From positions 2,108,145 to 2,172,144 of the forward strand of contig NZ_KB849780.1 of assembly GCF_000368965.1 (NCBI RefSeq): a stretch of 64,000 bases of DNA. The letters run 5' to 3'. This DNA comes from Acinetobacter calcoaceticus DSM 30006 = CIP 81.8. GTDB taxonomy: Bacteria > Pseudomonadota > Gammaproteobacteria > Pseudomonadales > Moraxellaceae. Position 1 is the stretch's first letter. Each line of letters starts with the position of its first letter. Under the pieces are notes generated by a model, which was given only the letters and a program-made list of their open reading frames with translations, did not search any database and was not told where the DNA came from. Made by a program: the position numbers and the translations under genes. Positions 46,979 through 57,635 of the stretch are shown one piece after another.

Positions 46979-47905
46979 ATGTCAACTGCACCCAATAAGC
47001 AATCTGCGCTAAAAAAAACTATACGTGGACTCACTGTAGGTACAGTCATTACAGGAAGTACGTTTTTTCATGGTCCACCTGTTTTAGCATTAGGTCTGAC
47101 AAAGCTCTTAAAAAAATCAAAAATGATTGATGAAACGAATATCCAAATCGCAAATAATTGGATAGACGTTAATAACAAACTTATCAATAAAGTCTTACCC
47201 CATCTTAAATGGGATATTACCATCGAAGATGGCCTTGACCTTAATATGCAAGGCCGTTATCTCATGACTTGTAATCACCAAAGTTGGGTAGATACGACGG
47301 TAAACCAATATTTTGGATTAACCCGTATGCCACTCACCCGCTTTTTTACCAAATGGGAACTCATCTTTATTCCTTTCGTTGGTCAAGCATTTAAAATTCT
47401 AGGCTTCCCGATGATGAAGCGTCACACCAAAGAACAGGTTGCAAAGAATCCTGAGCTCAAAGACCGTGACATGATGGAAGCACGTAAAGCCTGCGAGCAA
47501 CTTTTGAGTCAGCCCTTTACATTATTGAATTATTTAGAAGGTACTCGTTTTACTCAAGAAAAATACGACCAGCAAAAATCACCATATAAGCATTTGCTTA
47601 AACCTAAAGCGGGTGGTTTAGCCCTTGCATTAAATATCTTGGGTGACAAAATTGATGCACTGGTTGATATGACAATTGTCTACCCAAATGGTGTACCTGG
47701 ATATAGTGATTTCTGGCTAGGTGATGTTTCAAAAATTGCGGTAAATTTGCGTAAAATTGAAATTCCAGATTGGGTTCTTGGTGGAAACTATGAAGATGAC
47801 GCGGTTTACCGTGAACGTTTCCAACAATGGGTTCATAAAATTTGGACCGAAAAAGATCAGATTATTGAGCAAATGAAATCTCAATATACCTCTACGAACA
47901 TTTAA
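46979..47905 (+). CDS. YihG-like phospholipid acyltransferase
   Basis: 308 residues. The acyltransferase motif NHQSWVD (NHX4D type) near 98-104, RFFTKWELIFIPFVG, and LEGTRFTQEK as motif III. A hydrophobic N-terminus anchors it to the inner membrane. It resembles E. coli YihG and other PlsC-type lysophosphatidate acyltransferases without being the essential PlsC. GGGG lies 8 nt before the ATG. The next gene begins 16 bp later. Confidence 0.85.
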   Translation: MSTAPNKQSALKKTIRGLTVGTVITGSTFFHGPPVLALGLTKLLKKSKMIDETNIQIANNWIDVNNKLINKVLPHLKWDITIEDGLDLNMQGRYLMTCNHQSWVDTTVNQYFGLTRMPLTRFFTKWELIFIPFVGQAFKILGFPMMKRHTKEQVAKNPELKDRDMMEARKACEQLLSQPFTLLNYLEGTRFTQEKYDQQKSPYKHLLKPKAGGLALALNILGDKIDALVDMTIVYPNGVPGYSDFWLGDVSKIAVNLRKIEIPDWVLGGNYEDDAVYRERFQQWVHKIWTEKDQIIEQMKSQYTSTNI

Positions 47906-47921
47906 GAAAGCACCCGTTATT

Positions 47922-48968
47922 ATGCAAAACAGTTCTGGGAAAAAAACGAAATATCACCATGTCGACCCAAACAGTCTTTCATTTAGACTGTTTTTAATCT
48001 ATGACATCTTTATGGTGTTCATTATCATTTTTAACCTGTTCTGTCTGGCTGCAAATTTCTTTTTAATGAGCAGTATTGGGGCATGGTTCTTCGAACACAT
48101 TCATTTGCCCCAAATTGTGAGCTTTTACCGTAATTCCCTTCACCCTTGGGTAATCACATCAGAAGCATGGTTTATTGGTTTTTTAATTGTTGAGTTACTT
48201 GTCCGCTGGGGCATTGCAATCATCAATAAACACCATAAACGTTGGTTCTTTTTCCCTTTTATTCACTGGTATGAAATTTTAGCCATTATTCCTCAGCTTC
48301 GTTTTTTACGTTTGTTTCGAGCAGGAATTATTGCTTATCGCTTACATGAGCTGGGCTATCCGGTTGTTCCGCCAAGCTGGCGAAAGACAGGTTTGTTTTA
48401 CTATCGCGTTGTCATGGAAGAACTGTCCGATCGTGTTGTTATTACGGTAATTGATGGTATTAGATATGAACTTGAAACCAGTTCTAGCCATAAACAAATT
48501 ATTCACGACTTGGTTAATCATCATCGTGAGCAATTTACTATCACCCTAACAGCATTATTACAAGATTCTTTAGCAACTGCTTTAAAAGAACAAAAGCCAG
48601 CAATTACAAAAGGCGTTGGGAAAATTGTAGATCAAGCTATTATTGATACACCGGAGCTAACCCAGTTATTACGCTTAATTCCTTTAGTGGGCGGTCGCAT
48701 TGAGCAACAGATTCAAAGCATTGGTCAAAGATTAGGTGAAAATATTAGTGCAGGTTTAATTGAACCTTTAATTGAGGGTTCATCGGCGCACCCAAATCCG
48801 ACTTATCAATTAATTTCTCAAAAAGTGAGTGAAATAAATATTAATAATCGTCAGCTTGAGCAATTGGTTGAATCTGTCGTGTTCGAGACACTCGAGTCTG
48901 TACGAAAACAAGTCAAGGTCAAACAATGGCAACAAACGCTTGCGGAGTATGATCGAATCAAAGAATAA
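47922..48968 (+). CDS. membrane protein of unknown function with ion-channel-like N-terminus
   Basis: 348 residues. Membrane segments at about 24-52 and 87-106 with a third around 114-130, then RFLRLFRAGIIAYRL, an Arg-spaced helix like a voltage-sensor S4 segment. No pore signature (GYG) is seen and the rest is soluble and helical with a VxETLESVRKQVKVK tail. Probably cotranscribed with the acyltransferase. Orthologues in Acinetobacter are annotated only as hypothetical or ion-transporter-like; no function is proposed. Confidence 0.6.
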   Translation: MQNSSGKKTKYHHVDPNSLSFRLFLIYDIFMVFIIIFNLFCLAANFFLMSSIGAWFFEHIHLPQIVSFYRNSLHPWVITSEAWFIGFLIVELLVRWGIAIINKHHKRWFFFPFIHWYEILAIIPQLRFLRLFRAGIIAYRLHELGYPVVPPSWRKTGLFYYRVVMEELSDRVVITVIDGIRYELETSSSHKQIIHDLVNHHREQFTITLTALLQDSLATALKEQKPAITKGVGKIVDQAIIDTPELTQLLRLIPLVGGRIEQQIQSIGQRLGENISAGLIEPLIEGSSAHPNPTYQLISQKVSEININNRQLEQLVESVVFETLESVRKQVKVKQWQQTLAEYDRIKE

Positions 48969-49088
48969 GCATTTACTTAATTTTTTATGAATCTCGCTAG
49001 AGAATTGGCACAAATTGTTCTAGCATTTGCCCTATTTACAATAAACTTAACGCTATTACAGCTCGTTTAACGCCTTGAAGGAAGACTT

Positions 49089-49817
49089 ATGGCTGATATA
49101 CGGATTACCGGCAGAATGGTTAACTTTAGCAGGATAACCTTCGATACCAATGATCATGATGTGATCCGCCAGCAATTATCAAATATATTAAATGAAGGTT
49201 CCTATCATGGAACTTTAGTGATTATTGACAGTACAGTTGAGCAAGAATTAATTGCATTAATTCAACTTCTGGTGAGCTTAGGTTTGCAACCTATGGCGGT
49301 AATCGATGGTATTTTAGGAGATGAAGCTCGCGCTATTCAATTCCCTGTTTTACCAGCAGATCAACCATTACAGCGTATTAAAGCCACAACCGAACAAGTG
49401 GCGATTGTAGAAAAACCGGCTACCGCTCCTGCCTCGTCTTCAGCAGAAACAAAAAAACCACTAAACAAGATAGCGGTTGCCCATATTACCTCTTATCATG
49501 ATGAAATTTTGCGTACAGGCCAATCCCTCGTACAAGATAACGGCGATATTATTTTGAAAGCTGGCATGAATAGTGGTTCTGAAGTTATTGCATCAGGAAA
49601 TATACATATTTATGGCACAGTTCGTGGTAGAGTCATTGCTGGTGCGGGCGGGCACGCAGCTGCACGCATTTTTTGCCAATCTTTAGAGGCTGAGCTCGTT
49701 TCCATTGCCGGAACGTATTGTGTCGCAGATGATATCCCTAAACATGTGGTAAAAAAGCCAGTACATATATATTTAAATGAAAAGCAAGAGCTTGAATTTG
49801 AAGCGATTGAACTTTAG
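49089..49817 (+). CDS. minC: septum site-determining protein MinC
   Basis: 242 residues. N-terminal MinC_N domain ([15 protein letters not shown]), a Pro/Ala/Ser linker near 104-128, and the C-terminal beta-helix ([27 protein letters not shown] region). It inhibits FtsZ polymerisation away from midcell. First gene of minCDE; GAAGGAAG precedes the ATG. Confidence 0.96.
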   Translation: MADIRITGRMVNFSRITFDTNDHDVIRQQLSNILNEGSYHGTLVIIDSTVEQELIALIQLLVSLGLQPMAVIDGILGDEARAIQFPVLPADQPLQRIKATTEQVAIVEKPATAPASSSAETKKPLNKIAVAHITSYHDEILRTGQSLVQDNGDIILKAGMNSGSEVIASGNIHIYGTVRGRVIAGAGGHAAARIFCQSLEAELVSIAGTYCVADDIPKHVVKKPVHIYLNEKQELEFEAIEL

Positions 49818-49883
49818 TTTATTAAGTAAATCACCAAAAAACAGCCCTTTTAAGGGTGTATGACCATAATAGGAGTGGATTCG

Positions 49884-50696
49884 GTGGCCAAAATTGTTGT
49901 CGTAACATCAGGCAAAGGTGGTGTAGGTAAAACTACAACGAGCGCATCTTTTGCAACAGGTTTAGCCCTTCGTGGTCATAAAACTGTTGTGATTGATTTT
50001 GATGTAGGCTTACGTAACCTTGATTTGATTATGGGTTGTGAGCGTCGTGTTGTTTATGATTTTGTCAATGTTATTAACAACGAAGCACGTCTGCAGCAAG
50101 CCCTTATTCGTGATAAAGATATCGAAAACCTTTATATTTTACCGGCTTCACAAACACGTGATAAAGATGCGTTGAGCGACGAAGGTGTTGCTCGTGTTAT
50201 TGATGAGCTATCTCAAGAATTTGATTACGTTATTTGTGACTCACCTGCGGGTATTGAGCGTGGTGCGATTTTAGCCATGTATCATGCAGATGAAGCAATC
50301 ATTGTAACGAACCCTGAAATCTCTTCAGTACGTGACTCTGACCGCATTATTGGTATGTTAGATAGCAAAACCAAAAAAGTTGAACAAAACGAAGGACGTA
50401 TACGTAAACATTTATGTATTACTCGTTTTAACCCTGAACGTGCAGACCGTCAGGAAATGCTAACAATTGATGATATTTCTAAAGATATTCTACGCGTACC
50501 GACATTAGGTGTTATTCCAGAATGTCCAAGTGTATTGCAAGCATCAAACGAGGGTAAGCCAGTAATTCTATATTCAGAAACTAAAGCTGGTCAGGGTTAT
50601 GATGATTTGGTTGCACGCTTTCTTGGCGAAGACCGTCCTTATCGACACATCACAGCTCAACCTAAAGGCTGGTTAGCACGACTATTTGGAGCGTAG
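49884..50696 (+). CDS. minD: septum site-determining ATPase MinD
   Basis: 270 residues from the GTG at 49884 (MAKIVVVTSG), with GGAG 8 nt upstream; an upstream ATG frame adds 8 residues not in the family. Deviant Walker A GKGGVGKTT at 10-18; CDSPAGIERGA is the switch region; the amphipathic C-terminal helix GWLARLFGA binds membrane. It carries MinC to the poles and oscillates with MinE. Confidence 0.96.
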   Translation: MAKIVVVTSGKGGVGKTTTSASFATGLALRGHKTVVIDFDVGLRNLDLIMGCERRVVYDFVNVINNEARLQQALIRDKDIENLYILPASQTRDKDALSDEGVARVIDELSQEFDYVICDSPAGIERGAILAMYHADEAIIVTNPEISSVRDSDRIIGMLDSKTKKVEQNEGRIRKHLCITRFNPERADRQEMLTIDDISKDILRVPTLGVIPECPSVLQASNEGKPVILYSETKAGQGYDDLVARFLGEDRPYRHITAQPKGWLARLFGA

Positions 50697-50698
50697 TT

Positions 50699-50971
50699 AT
50701 GGCAGGATTCTGGAGTAAATTATTTAGCAGTGACGAAAAGCCATCAAGTGCTCAAACTGCAAAAGATCGTTTGAAAGTTATTGTTGCTTCTGAACAAGGT
50801 TTAGGCCGCCGTTTAAGCCAAGACAAGATTGATCAGATGAAGAAAGAAATCATGCAAGTGGTCAGTCGTTATGTAAGTGGTGTAGGTGAACAGCATATCC
50901 AAATGCAGGTTCGCTCTGAAGCAAATATCGAAATGTTAGAAATGAATATCAATTTACCTGAAGAACGATAA
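50699..50971 (+). CDS. minE: cell division topological factor MinE
   Basis: 90 residues, 2 bp after minD. The N-terminal amphipathic helix MAGFWSKLFS, the anti-MinCD segment AKDRLKVIVASEQG, and the C-terminal dimerisation domain are normal. It stimulates MinD ATPase. Confidence 0.96.
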   Translation: MAGFWSKLFSSDEKPSSAQTAKDRLKVIVASEQGLGRRLSQDKIDQMKKEIMQVVSRYVSGVGEQHIQMQVRSEANIEMLEMNINLPEER

Positions 50972-51003
50972 TTCTATTTCTGACTATTCAATAAAACAGA
51001 ATC

Positions 51004-51037
51004 AAGGCAAAATAACGCAAGTTATTTTGCCTTTTTT
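51004..51037 (+). terminator. minCDE terminator
   Basis: Stem AAGGCAAAATAAC/GTTATTTTGCCTT with loop GCAA and T-run. Confidence 0.9.
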
Positions 51038-51055
51038 AAAACTGAGGAGATTGTC

Positions 51056-51343
51056 ATGGCATTATCACAGCCAGCAACTTTCAATGAAGAATGGTCCGAT
51101 GAGCGTGTTTTTGCCTACCTCAACCAACTTCCGCCAACGGGTGTGAACGCAGATTTTCATGTGCTCTACCATGCATTCAAACATATGCGTCCAACAGACT
51201 ATGAACGTCTTTTGACTCAATTTATTGCGGACGGACGCGATATTAATGCCAAAGACCCGGAAGGCCAACGCATTCATGATGTGATTGCCAAATTTCCGCG
51301 TCAATCGGCACCCTTTTTAGAAGTTCTAGCAAAGTTTGCTTAA
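51056..51343 (+). CDS. PA4642-family conserved protein
   Basis: 95 residues, a small acidic soluble protein: WSDERVFAYLNQLPPTGVNADFH region, MRPTDYERLLTQF, and RDINAKDPEG. Orthologues are widespread in Pseudomonas and Acinetobacter, function unknown. GAGGAG precedes the ATG. It stands 19 bp after the min terminator and has its own terminator. Confidence 0.82.
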   Translation: MALSQPATFNEEWSDERVFAYLNQLPPTGVNADFHVLYHAFKHMRPTDYERLLTQFIADGRDINAKDPEGQRIHDVIAKFPRQSAPFLEVLAKFA

Positions 51344-51347
51344 AAAT

Positions 51348-51374
51348 AAAAAGCCTCTTAAAGAGGCTTTTTAT
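51348..51374. terminator. bidirectional terminator
   Basis: Stem AAAAAGCCTCTT/AAGAGGCTTTTT between the convergent PA4642-family and LysE genes. Confidence 0.85.
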
Positions 51375-51384
51375 TTACCTAAAT

Positions 51385-52005
51385 TTATCGATTGCCAATC
51401 AGGAAAATACCAAACACCGTAAAAATACCACCTGAAATACCATCAATCCATTTTGAAAAATTACGATAAGCTGATCTAAAACTCGGTAACGAAAAAATAA
51501 AAGTCACAAAGCAGAACCATAAAATCGTTTCAACCGTGACAATAATAAAGAGTAACCAATGAACCTGATCAAGTTGAGGATTGGCTAAAAATAAAGAGAA
51601 AACACTACCAAAATAAATAACAGCTTTAGGATTTGATAGATTTGTTATAAGACCTTTAATAAAAAATAAATAAGGTGCTTTGGGTAGCTCGACAGCAACA
51701 TTATCCTCTTGCTGATTTTTTGAAAATGCTGAACGTAACATTTGATAGCCCAGCCAACATAGGTATAAGCCACCGGCAATCAGCAAACCTTGCTTTAACC
51801 AAGCCATTTTTTCAAAAATAAGATTTAATCCCATCAGTGCCAAACAAGCCCAAAACATAACACCTGCTGTTATGCCAGCAACCACTAACATAGCGTCTTT
51901 ATGTGATCGACTAATCGCTGTTTGAGATACAAGGAAAAAATCAGGCCCTGGAGTAATAAGTGCACAAAAATGGATAAAAGCTAAAGTAATCAGAGCGAGT
52001 AACAT
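51385..52005 (-). CDS. LysE/RhtB-family amino acid exporter
   Basis: 206 residues, six membrane segments. FIHFCALITPGPDFFLVSQTAI near 10-31 is the family signature, and GLITNLSNPKAVIYFGSVFSLFL is the conserved central motif. It exports amino acids or related metabolites; the specific substrate is unknown. GGAGG precedes the ATG. Confidence 0.9.
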   Translation of the reverse strand: MLLALITLAFIHFCALITPGPDFFLVSQTAISRSHKDAMLVVAGITAGVMFWACLALMGLNLIFEKMAWLKQGLLIAGGLYLCWLGYQMLRSAFSKNQQEDNVAVELPKAPYLFFIKGLITNLSNPKAVIYFGSVFSLFLANPQLDQVHWLLFIIVTVETILWFCFVTFIFSLPSFRSAYRNFSKWIDGISGGIFTVFGIFLIGNR

Positions 52006-52121
52006 GTTTTCCTCCAGATTTAATTCATTGTTATTTATTTAGGAAAAATACATTAGCATTTTTTACTACACGTTAAAATCTTTAAGTCATTTTATGGAAG
52101 TGTTTACTTTTATTTAAATCA

Positions 52122-52149
52122 TAAAAAAAGCCTCCGAAGAGGCTTTTTA
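52122..52149 (-). terminator. ftsK terminator
   Basis: Stem AAAAAGCCTC/GAGGCTTTTT with loop CGAA, 11 bp after the ftsK stop. Confidence 0.85.
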
Positions 52150-52160
52150 GCTATTTCATA

Positions 52161-55100
52161 TTAAACCAATATATCTCGCTTACCATTAGGGCCCATTGCG
52201 CTCACAATGCCGTTCTCTTCCATTTGGTCAATGATACGAGCAGCACGGTTATAGCCAAGGCTAAATTTACGCTGTAGCGATGAAGTAGAAGCTTTACGTG
52301 TTTCTAAGACAAATGAAACACATTGGTCATAAAGTGCATCACGGTCAGAACCACCGTCACCCTCTTCGAAACCACGTGAAGTTTGTTCTTCGTCAAATGG
52401 AGTCAGGATTTCGTCGACATAATCCGGTTCACCACGTTCACGCCAAGCATCACAAATGCGGTTTACTTCATCATCACTGATGAATGCACCATGCACACGC
52501 TCAGGTTCGATTTTACCAGGCCCCAAGAACAGCATATCACCATGGCCTAACAGATCTTCCGCACCACCGGCATCCAAAATCGTACGCGAGTCAATTTTAC
52601 TGTTTACACGTAATGCTACACGCGTTGGAATATTGGCTTTAATCAAACCCGTGATCACATCAACAGATGGGCGTTGGGTTGCAAGTAATAGATGAATACC
52701 AGCAGCACGAGATTTTTGCGCCAAACGCGTAATCATTTCTTCTGCTTTTTTACCCACCTGCATAATCATGTCGGCAAACTCATCTGCCACAATCACAATA
52801 GATGGTAACGGTGTTAAACGAGGCGCACGTTCTTGAGTTGCTGAGTCACTTGGTTTCCAAGTTGGATCAATTAGATCTTCCCCATTCGCAATTGCTTCTT
52901 CAACTTTACGGTTGTAGTCGCTTAATTTACGAATTTTCAAGAATGACATCAGTTTATAGCGACGTTCCATTTCATTCACACACCAGTTTAATGCACTTAC
53001 TGCATCTTTCATGTCAGTGACGACTGGAGTTAACAAATGGGGAATATCATTATAGTTTGCAAGTTCAAGCTGTTTTGGATCGATTAAAATCAAACGCAAC
53101 TGGTCGGGTGTATATTTAAGCAACATCGATAAAATCATCGAGTTTACCGCAACCGATTTACCCGAACCTGTTGTACCAGCAACCAACATATGTGGCGCTT
53201 TTGCTAAATCAGTTAATACCGGATTACCTGAAATATCTTTACCCATTGCCATACTGATTAATGCGCTTGGATCTCGATAGGTTGGCGTTTCCAATAGCTC
53301 AATCAAACGCACCATTTCACGGGCACTGTTTGGCACTTCAATACCAATATATGGTTTACCAGGAATAACCTCTACCACACGCACAGAAGCCATCGACATT
53401 GAACGGGCTAAGTCACGTGAGATATTCGTTACCTTAGATGCTTTAACACCCGGTGCCAAATCTAACTCAAAACGGGTCACTACTGGCCCCGGCTGAGCTT
53501 CAACCACTTGAGCCTTAACATTAAATTCTTGTAACTTAATTTCAAGTAACTCAGATAAGCGCGAAAGCTGCTCTTCAGTAAAGTTAACTTTCTTATTTGG
53601 ATCAACCTTATCAAGCAGCTCAAGGCCAGGTAATGTTGGTAAATCTAAACGCTTCTTGGCAACTTGCATTGAACGAGACATTAGTCGGCCTGATGCATCT
53701 GTTAATGGCGCATCTAAATCGAAATCGTCTTCATCAATATCAGGATTGTCCTGTGGTTTCCCAGCAGTTTCTTGCCAAGCTTCAATAAACTCTTCTTTTG
53801 AAAGCTTATCAGCTTGAATTGTCGTTTGAATAGGCGCTTTTACAAATGCTGAAGACTGAGCATAACTACTTGCTCTTACAGGTTCTACTGGCGCAATATC
53901 TTCATCTATCAATAAGTCATCAAAGTCTTCAAAAACTTGTTCGTTTGCTAAATTTTTAGGTGACTGATTTACATTCGATAAAGGTGAAGAAGTTTCTTTT
54001 GCAATATTCATCGATTGCGAAGTAGGTTCTGCATCTACATGCTGCTCTTGAACAAATGGTGTATGCACATCTGTTGCAGTTTTGCTGTTTGGAACTGCAG
54101 CGAGCAATTCATCAAAAATCTCATCATCATTCCAATCAAGACCATGTAAGTCTTGTTTAGGTGCAGGTTGAGTTTGATGAACTTGAGAAATTGTTTGCTG
54201 GAATTGCTCATGAGCAGGTACTTGCTCTGTTGAATCATCAGCTGCTCTCAAAAGTGCATCAATTTCTTGCTTATGGCTCGCATCATCACGTTGTAAAGCA
54301 CGCCATACCTCACCAGTAGCGACTAAACGTTGGCTGTCTTTTTCAAGCTTATGGGCTTGCTCAAGCGTATGCTCAAAGTTTTGAGTATTGGCAATGGGTT
54401 TATCTACTACAGATTCAGGTCGGCTCTGCTCTTTTGCTAACACATCGGCAAATAAACGCTCAGCAACCGCATCATGTCGTGTTGCCGCAGATTGTGGTTG
54501 AGTACTTTCAGATTGGACTGATGCTACTTTCTCATTTGAAGCATTTGTCTCTGCATTTTCTGCAACTTTAACCGCGGCTGCTTTATTAGCAGGCTGAGTT
54601 GTTAAATCATAATCCGATTCGTTCGGTGATACGTTTTTATAAAATAAATCTTGTAAATAACTTGGTGTAGCTTTAAGCGTAATCCATGTTTTGCTCCATT
54701 GCACCCCAAATGCAAGAGTAAACAAGACCACTCCGAAAACCAGTAAAAATAAGGTCGCACCGTAAATTGTTAGCAATTGAGATAAGCTCTGACCTAACTC
54801 GTAACCAATAATTCCCCCCGCTGCATTATCTAAAGTATCAGCAGGCACATTCCAGTGTAAATAAAGTAGGCTAGACACAACCAAAATTAAAAAGAATTGT
54901 GCAGCATAACGAAATGGGCGGTTTAAAAAACTACGCGGCCACCACACCTGAATTGCTTCAATGAAAAGGAAAATTGGAATAAGCAAACTTGCCCATCCTA
55001 AAAAACCAAACAGCAAATCTGCAATCCATGCACCAGCAATACCACTTGCATTGGATACTTGCTGAGTATCACTGGAAATATGCATCCAGCCCGGGTCAAA

Positions 55101-55202
55101 TGGTGTATATGTTACTGTTGCCAGAAACATATAAATGCCAAAAGAAACCAAGAATAATGTCATCAATAAGCGCTGTGCATAAACACTCGACACCGCAGTC
55201 AT
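52161..55202 (-). CDS. ftsK: DNA translocase FtsK
   Basis: 1013 residues. Four to five N-terminal membrane helices (about 10-180), a variable Gln/Asp-rich linker (180-500), then the motor: GTTGSGKSVAVN near 677-688, LILIDPKQLELANY, and VIVADEFADMIM. The gamma winged helix (SLQRKFSLGYNRAARIIDQM) binds KOPS to orient chromosome dimer resolution at the septum. The linker is shorter than in E. coli FtsK. AGGACA lies upstream of the ATG. Confidence 0.95.
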   Translation of the reverse strand: MTAVSSVYAQRLLMTLFLVSFGIYMFLATVTYTPFDPGWMHISSDTQQVSNASGIAGAWIADLLFGFLGWASLLIPIFLFIEAIQVWWPRSFLNRPFRYAAQFFLILVVSSLLYLHWNVPADTLDNAAGGIIGYELGQSLSQLLTIYGATLFLLVFGVVLFTLAFGVQWSKTWITLKATPSYLQDLFYKNVSPNESDYDLTTQPANKAAAVKVAENAETNASNEKVASVQSESTQPQSAATRHDAVAERLFADVLAKEQSRPESVVDKPIANTQNFEHTLEQAHKLEKDSQRLVATGEVWRALQRDDASHKQEIDALLRAADDSTEQVPAHEQFQQTISQVHQTQPAPKQDLHGLDWNDDEIFDELLAAVPNSKTATDVHTPFVQEQHVDAEPTSQSMNIAKETSSPLSNVNQSPKNLANEQVFEDFDDLLIDEDIAPVEPVRASSYAQSSAFVKAPIQTTIQADKLSKEEFIEAWQETAGKPQDNPDIDEDDFDLDAPLTDASGRLMSRSMQVAKKRLDLPTLPGLELLDKVDPNKKVNFTEEQLSRLSELLEIKLQEFNVKAQVVEAQPGPVVTRFELDLAPGVKASKVTNISRDLARSMSMASVRVVEVIPGKPYIGIEVPNSAREMVRLIELLETPTYRDPSALISMAMGKDISGNPVLTDLAKAPHMLVAGTTGSGKSVAVNSMILSMLLKYTPDQLRLILIDPKQLELANYNDIPHLLTPVVTDMKDAVSALNWCVNEMERRYKLMSFLKIRKLSDYNRKVEEAIANGEDLIDPTWKPSDSATQERAPRLTPLPSIVIVADEFADMIMQVGKKAEEMITRLAQKSRAAGIHLLLATQRPSVDVITGLIKANIPTRVALRVNSKIDSRTILDAGGAEDLLGHGDMLFLGPGKIEPERVHGAFISDDEVNRICDAWRERGEPDYVDEILTPFDEEQTSRGFEEGDGGSDRDALYDQCVSFVLETRKASTSSLQRKFSLGYNRAARIIDQMEENGIVSAMGPNGKRDILV

Positions 55203-55455
55203 ATACTGTCCTGTAACCCATTTAATTATTGGTTTAGAGATGTGAAGAACTACACTTAGATCTTCAACGAATGAACTTTATATTATGCACCTGTTCTTAC
55301 AAAAAAGGTGCATGATTCTTTACAGTTGTTGTTAACATGAGCCACTTCTATATTGTTATATAACTTAATTCGATTGACCTGATCAATATTATCCACATTG
55401 ATTTAGCGCTATTGATCGACAAATTCACGTATAATTTTCAAAATTCTCGAAATAA

Positions 55456-56421
<966 letters not shown>

Positions 56422-56432
56422 TTCAATTAACA

Positions 56433-56468
56433 CAAAAGACATTCAATGCTCTATTGAATGTCTTTTTT
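56433..56468. terminator. terminator between trxB and the Abm gene
   Basis: Stem AAAAGACATTCAAT/ATTGAATGTCTTTT with a 5-nt loop, flanked by A and T runs; serves both converging genes. Confidence 0.9.
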
Positions 56469-56477
56469 AATAGTGTT

Positions 56478-56777
56478 TTATTTCATCATATTTTCAAAAT
56501 GATCCAAATGCGTAAAACGTCCCGACCTCGTCTGATATTGGTCAATCTGAGGAACTAACCGTTGAAAGTGTTCAGACTGAACATGTCGATCTAATGCGAC
56601 TCGATCTACCCATTCTTCAATAAAAACAAAATGTCCTAAATTTTTTATATCATGATATAAATCGTACGCAATACACCCTTCTTCACATCTCGTTTTTTCA
56701 ACGAGTTCTTGATAAAGCGGTAAAACAAAGTCAATTTTTTTAATATCAATAAAATCTTCTGCAATAAGTTTTAGCAT
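56478..56777 (-). CDS. antibiotic-biosynthesis-monooxygenase-fold protein (YgiN-like)
   Basis: 99 residues in one ABM ferredoxin-like domain: CEEGCIAYDLYHDI, FVFIEEWVDRVALDRHVQSEHF. Such small dimers include quinol monooxygenases and haem-related enzymes; no cofactor is predicted from sequence. AAAGGAAAGG lies upstream of the ATG. Confidence 0.82.
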   Translation of the reverse strand: MLKLIAEDFIDIKKIDFVLPLYQELVEKTRCEEGCIAYDLYHDIKNLGHFVFIEEWVDRVALDRHVQSEHFQRLVPQIDQYQTRSGRFTHLDHFENMMK

Positions 56778-56885
56778 TAAGTAAACCTTTCCTTTTCATT
56801 CCTTCATGCTAAAGATGAACAATAAAAATTGTCAATAAAGCTCAGTTACGTTAATTTTGAATCATTCTATTTCATTTTATCTTCT

Positions 56886-57617
56886 ATGCAGAAACTTCCA
56901 CTTTCTCAATTCATTTTCCCTGACCCCATTGAATCTGATCCGGATGGTCATGGTTTAATTTGTATTGGTGCTGATCTCTCCCCTTCTACTCTCTATGAAG
57001 CGTACACCCATGGATTATTTCCGTGGTTTAATGAAGATGAGCCCATTTGTTGGTGGAGTCCCGAACCTCGTTGTGTCATCTACCCTCAAAATTACAAGCC
57101 GAGCAAGTCACTACTTAGAAATATGAAAAAATATGACTATGCGATTACGGTTAATCATGCCTTTGAACAAGTTATTCGTTCATGTTCTCTACCAAGAACT
57201 TATGCAGATGAAACATGGATTAGCGAAGATATTATTCAGGGCTACTGTGAGATGTTTAAAGCTGGCTATGGATATAGTGTGGAGGTTTGGGAACAAGATA
57301 AACTTGTTGGAGGTTTGTACGGCATTACGATTGGCAAAGGATGCTTCGGTGAGTCAATGTTTAGTAATGAAACTGATGTTTCAAAAATGGCTTTTTATAC
57401 ATTAATGCTGATTGGACAAGAAAATCAGCTCCCTTGGGTAGACTGTCAACTTGTAAATAGTCACTTAATTAGCTTGGGTGCTTGTACACTTTCTCGTCAA
57501 GACTACTTAAAATCGTTACAAGATGTAATTATTCACCCCTCTATCAATTGGAAAAAGTATCAAGAACGTGTATTTTCAAGTAAAACAATAGCATTAGATG
57601 CAAAATTAATGGAATGA
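56886..57617 (+). CDS. aat: leucyl/phenylalanyl-tRNA-protein transferase
   Basis: 243 residues from the ATG at 56886 (MQKLPLSQF); the longer frame starts with TTG and is not family-like. [19 protein letters not shown] and [15 protein letters not shown] are signatures. It adds Leu or Phe to N-terminal Arg/Lys proteins for ClpAP degradation. The Shine-Dalgarno sequence is poor. ate follows 18 bp later, together forming the N-degron pair. Confidence 0.94.
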   Translation: MQKLPLSQFIFPDPIESDPDGHGLICIGADLSPSTLYEAYTHGLFPWFNEDEPICWWSPEPRCVIYPQNYKPSKSLLRNMKKYDYAITVNHAFEQVIRSCSLPRTYADETWISEDIIQGYCEMFKAGYGYSVEVWEQDKLVGGLYGITIGKGCFGESMFSNETDVSKMAFYTLMLIGQENQLPWVDCQLVNSHLISLGACTLSRQDYLKSLQDVIIHPSINWKKYQERVFSSKTIALDAKLME

Positions 57618-57635
57618 TAACAGGAGGGACCAATC

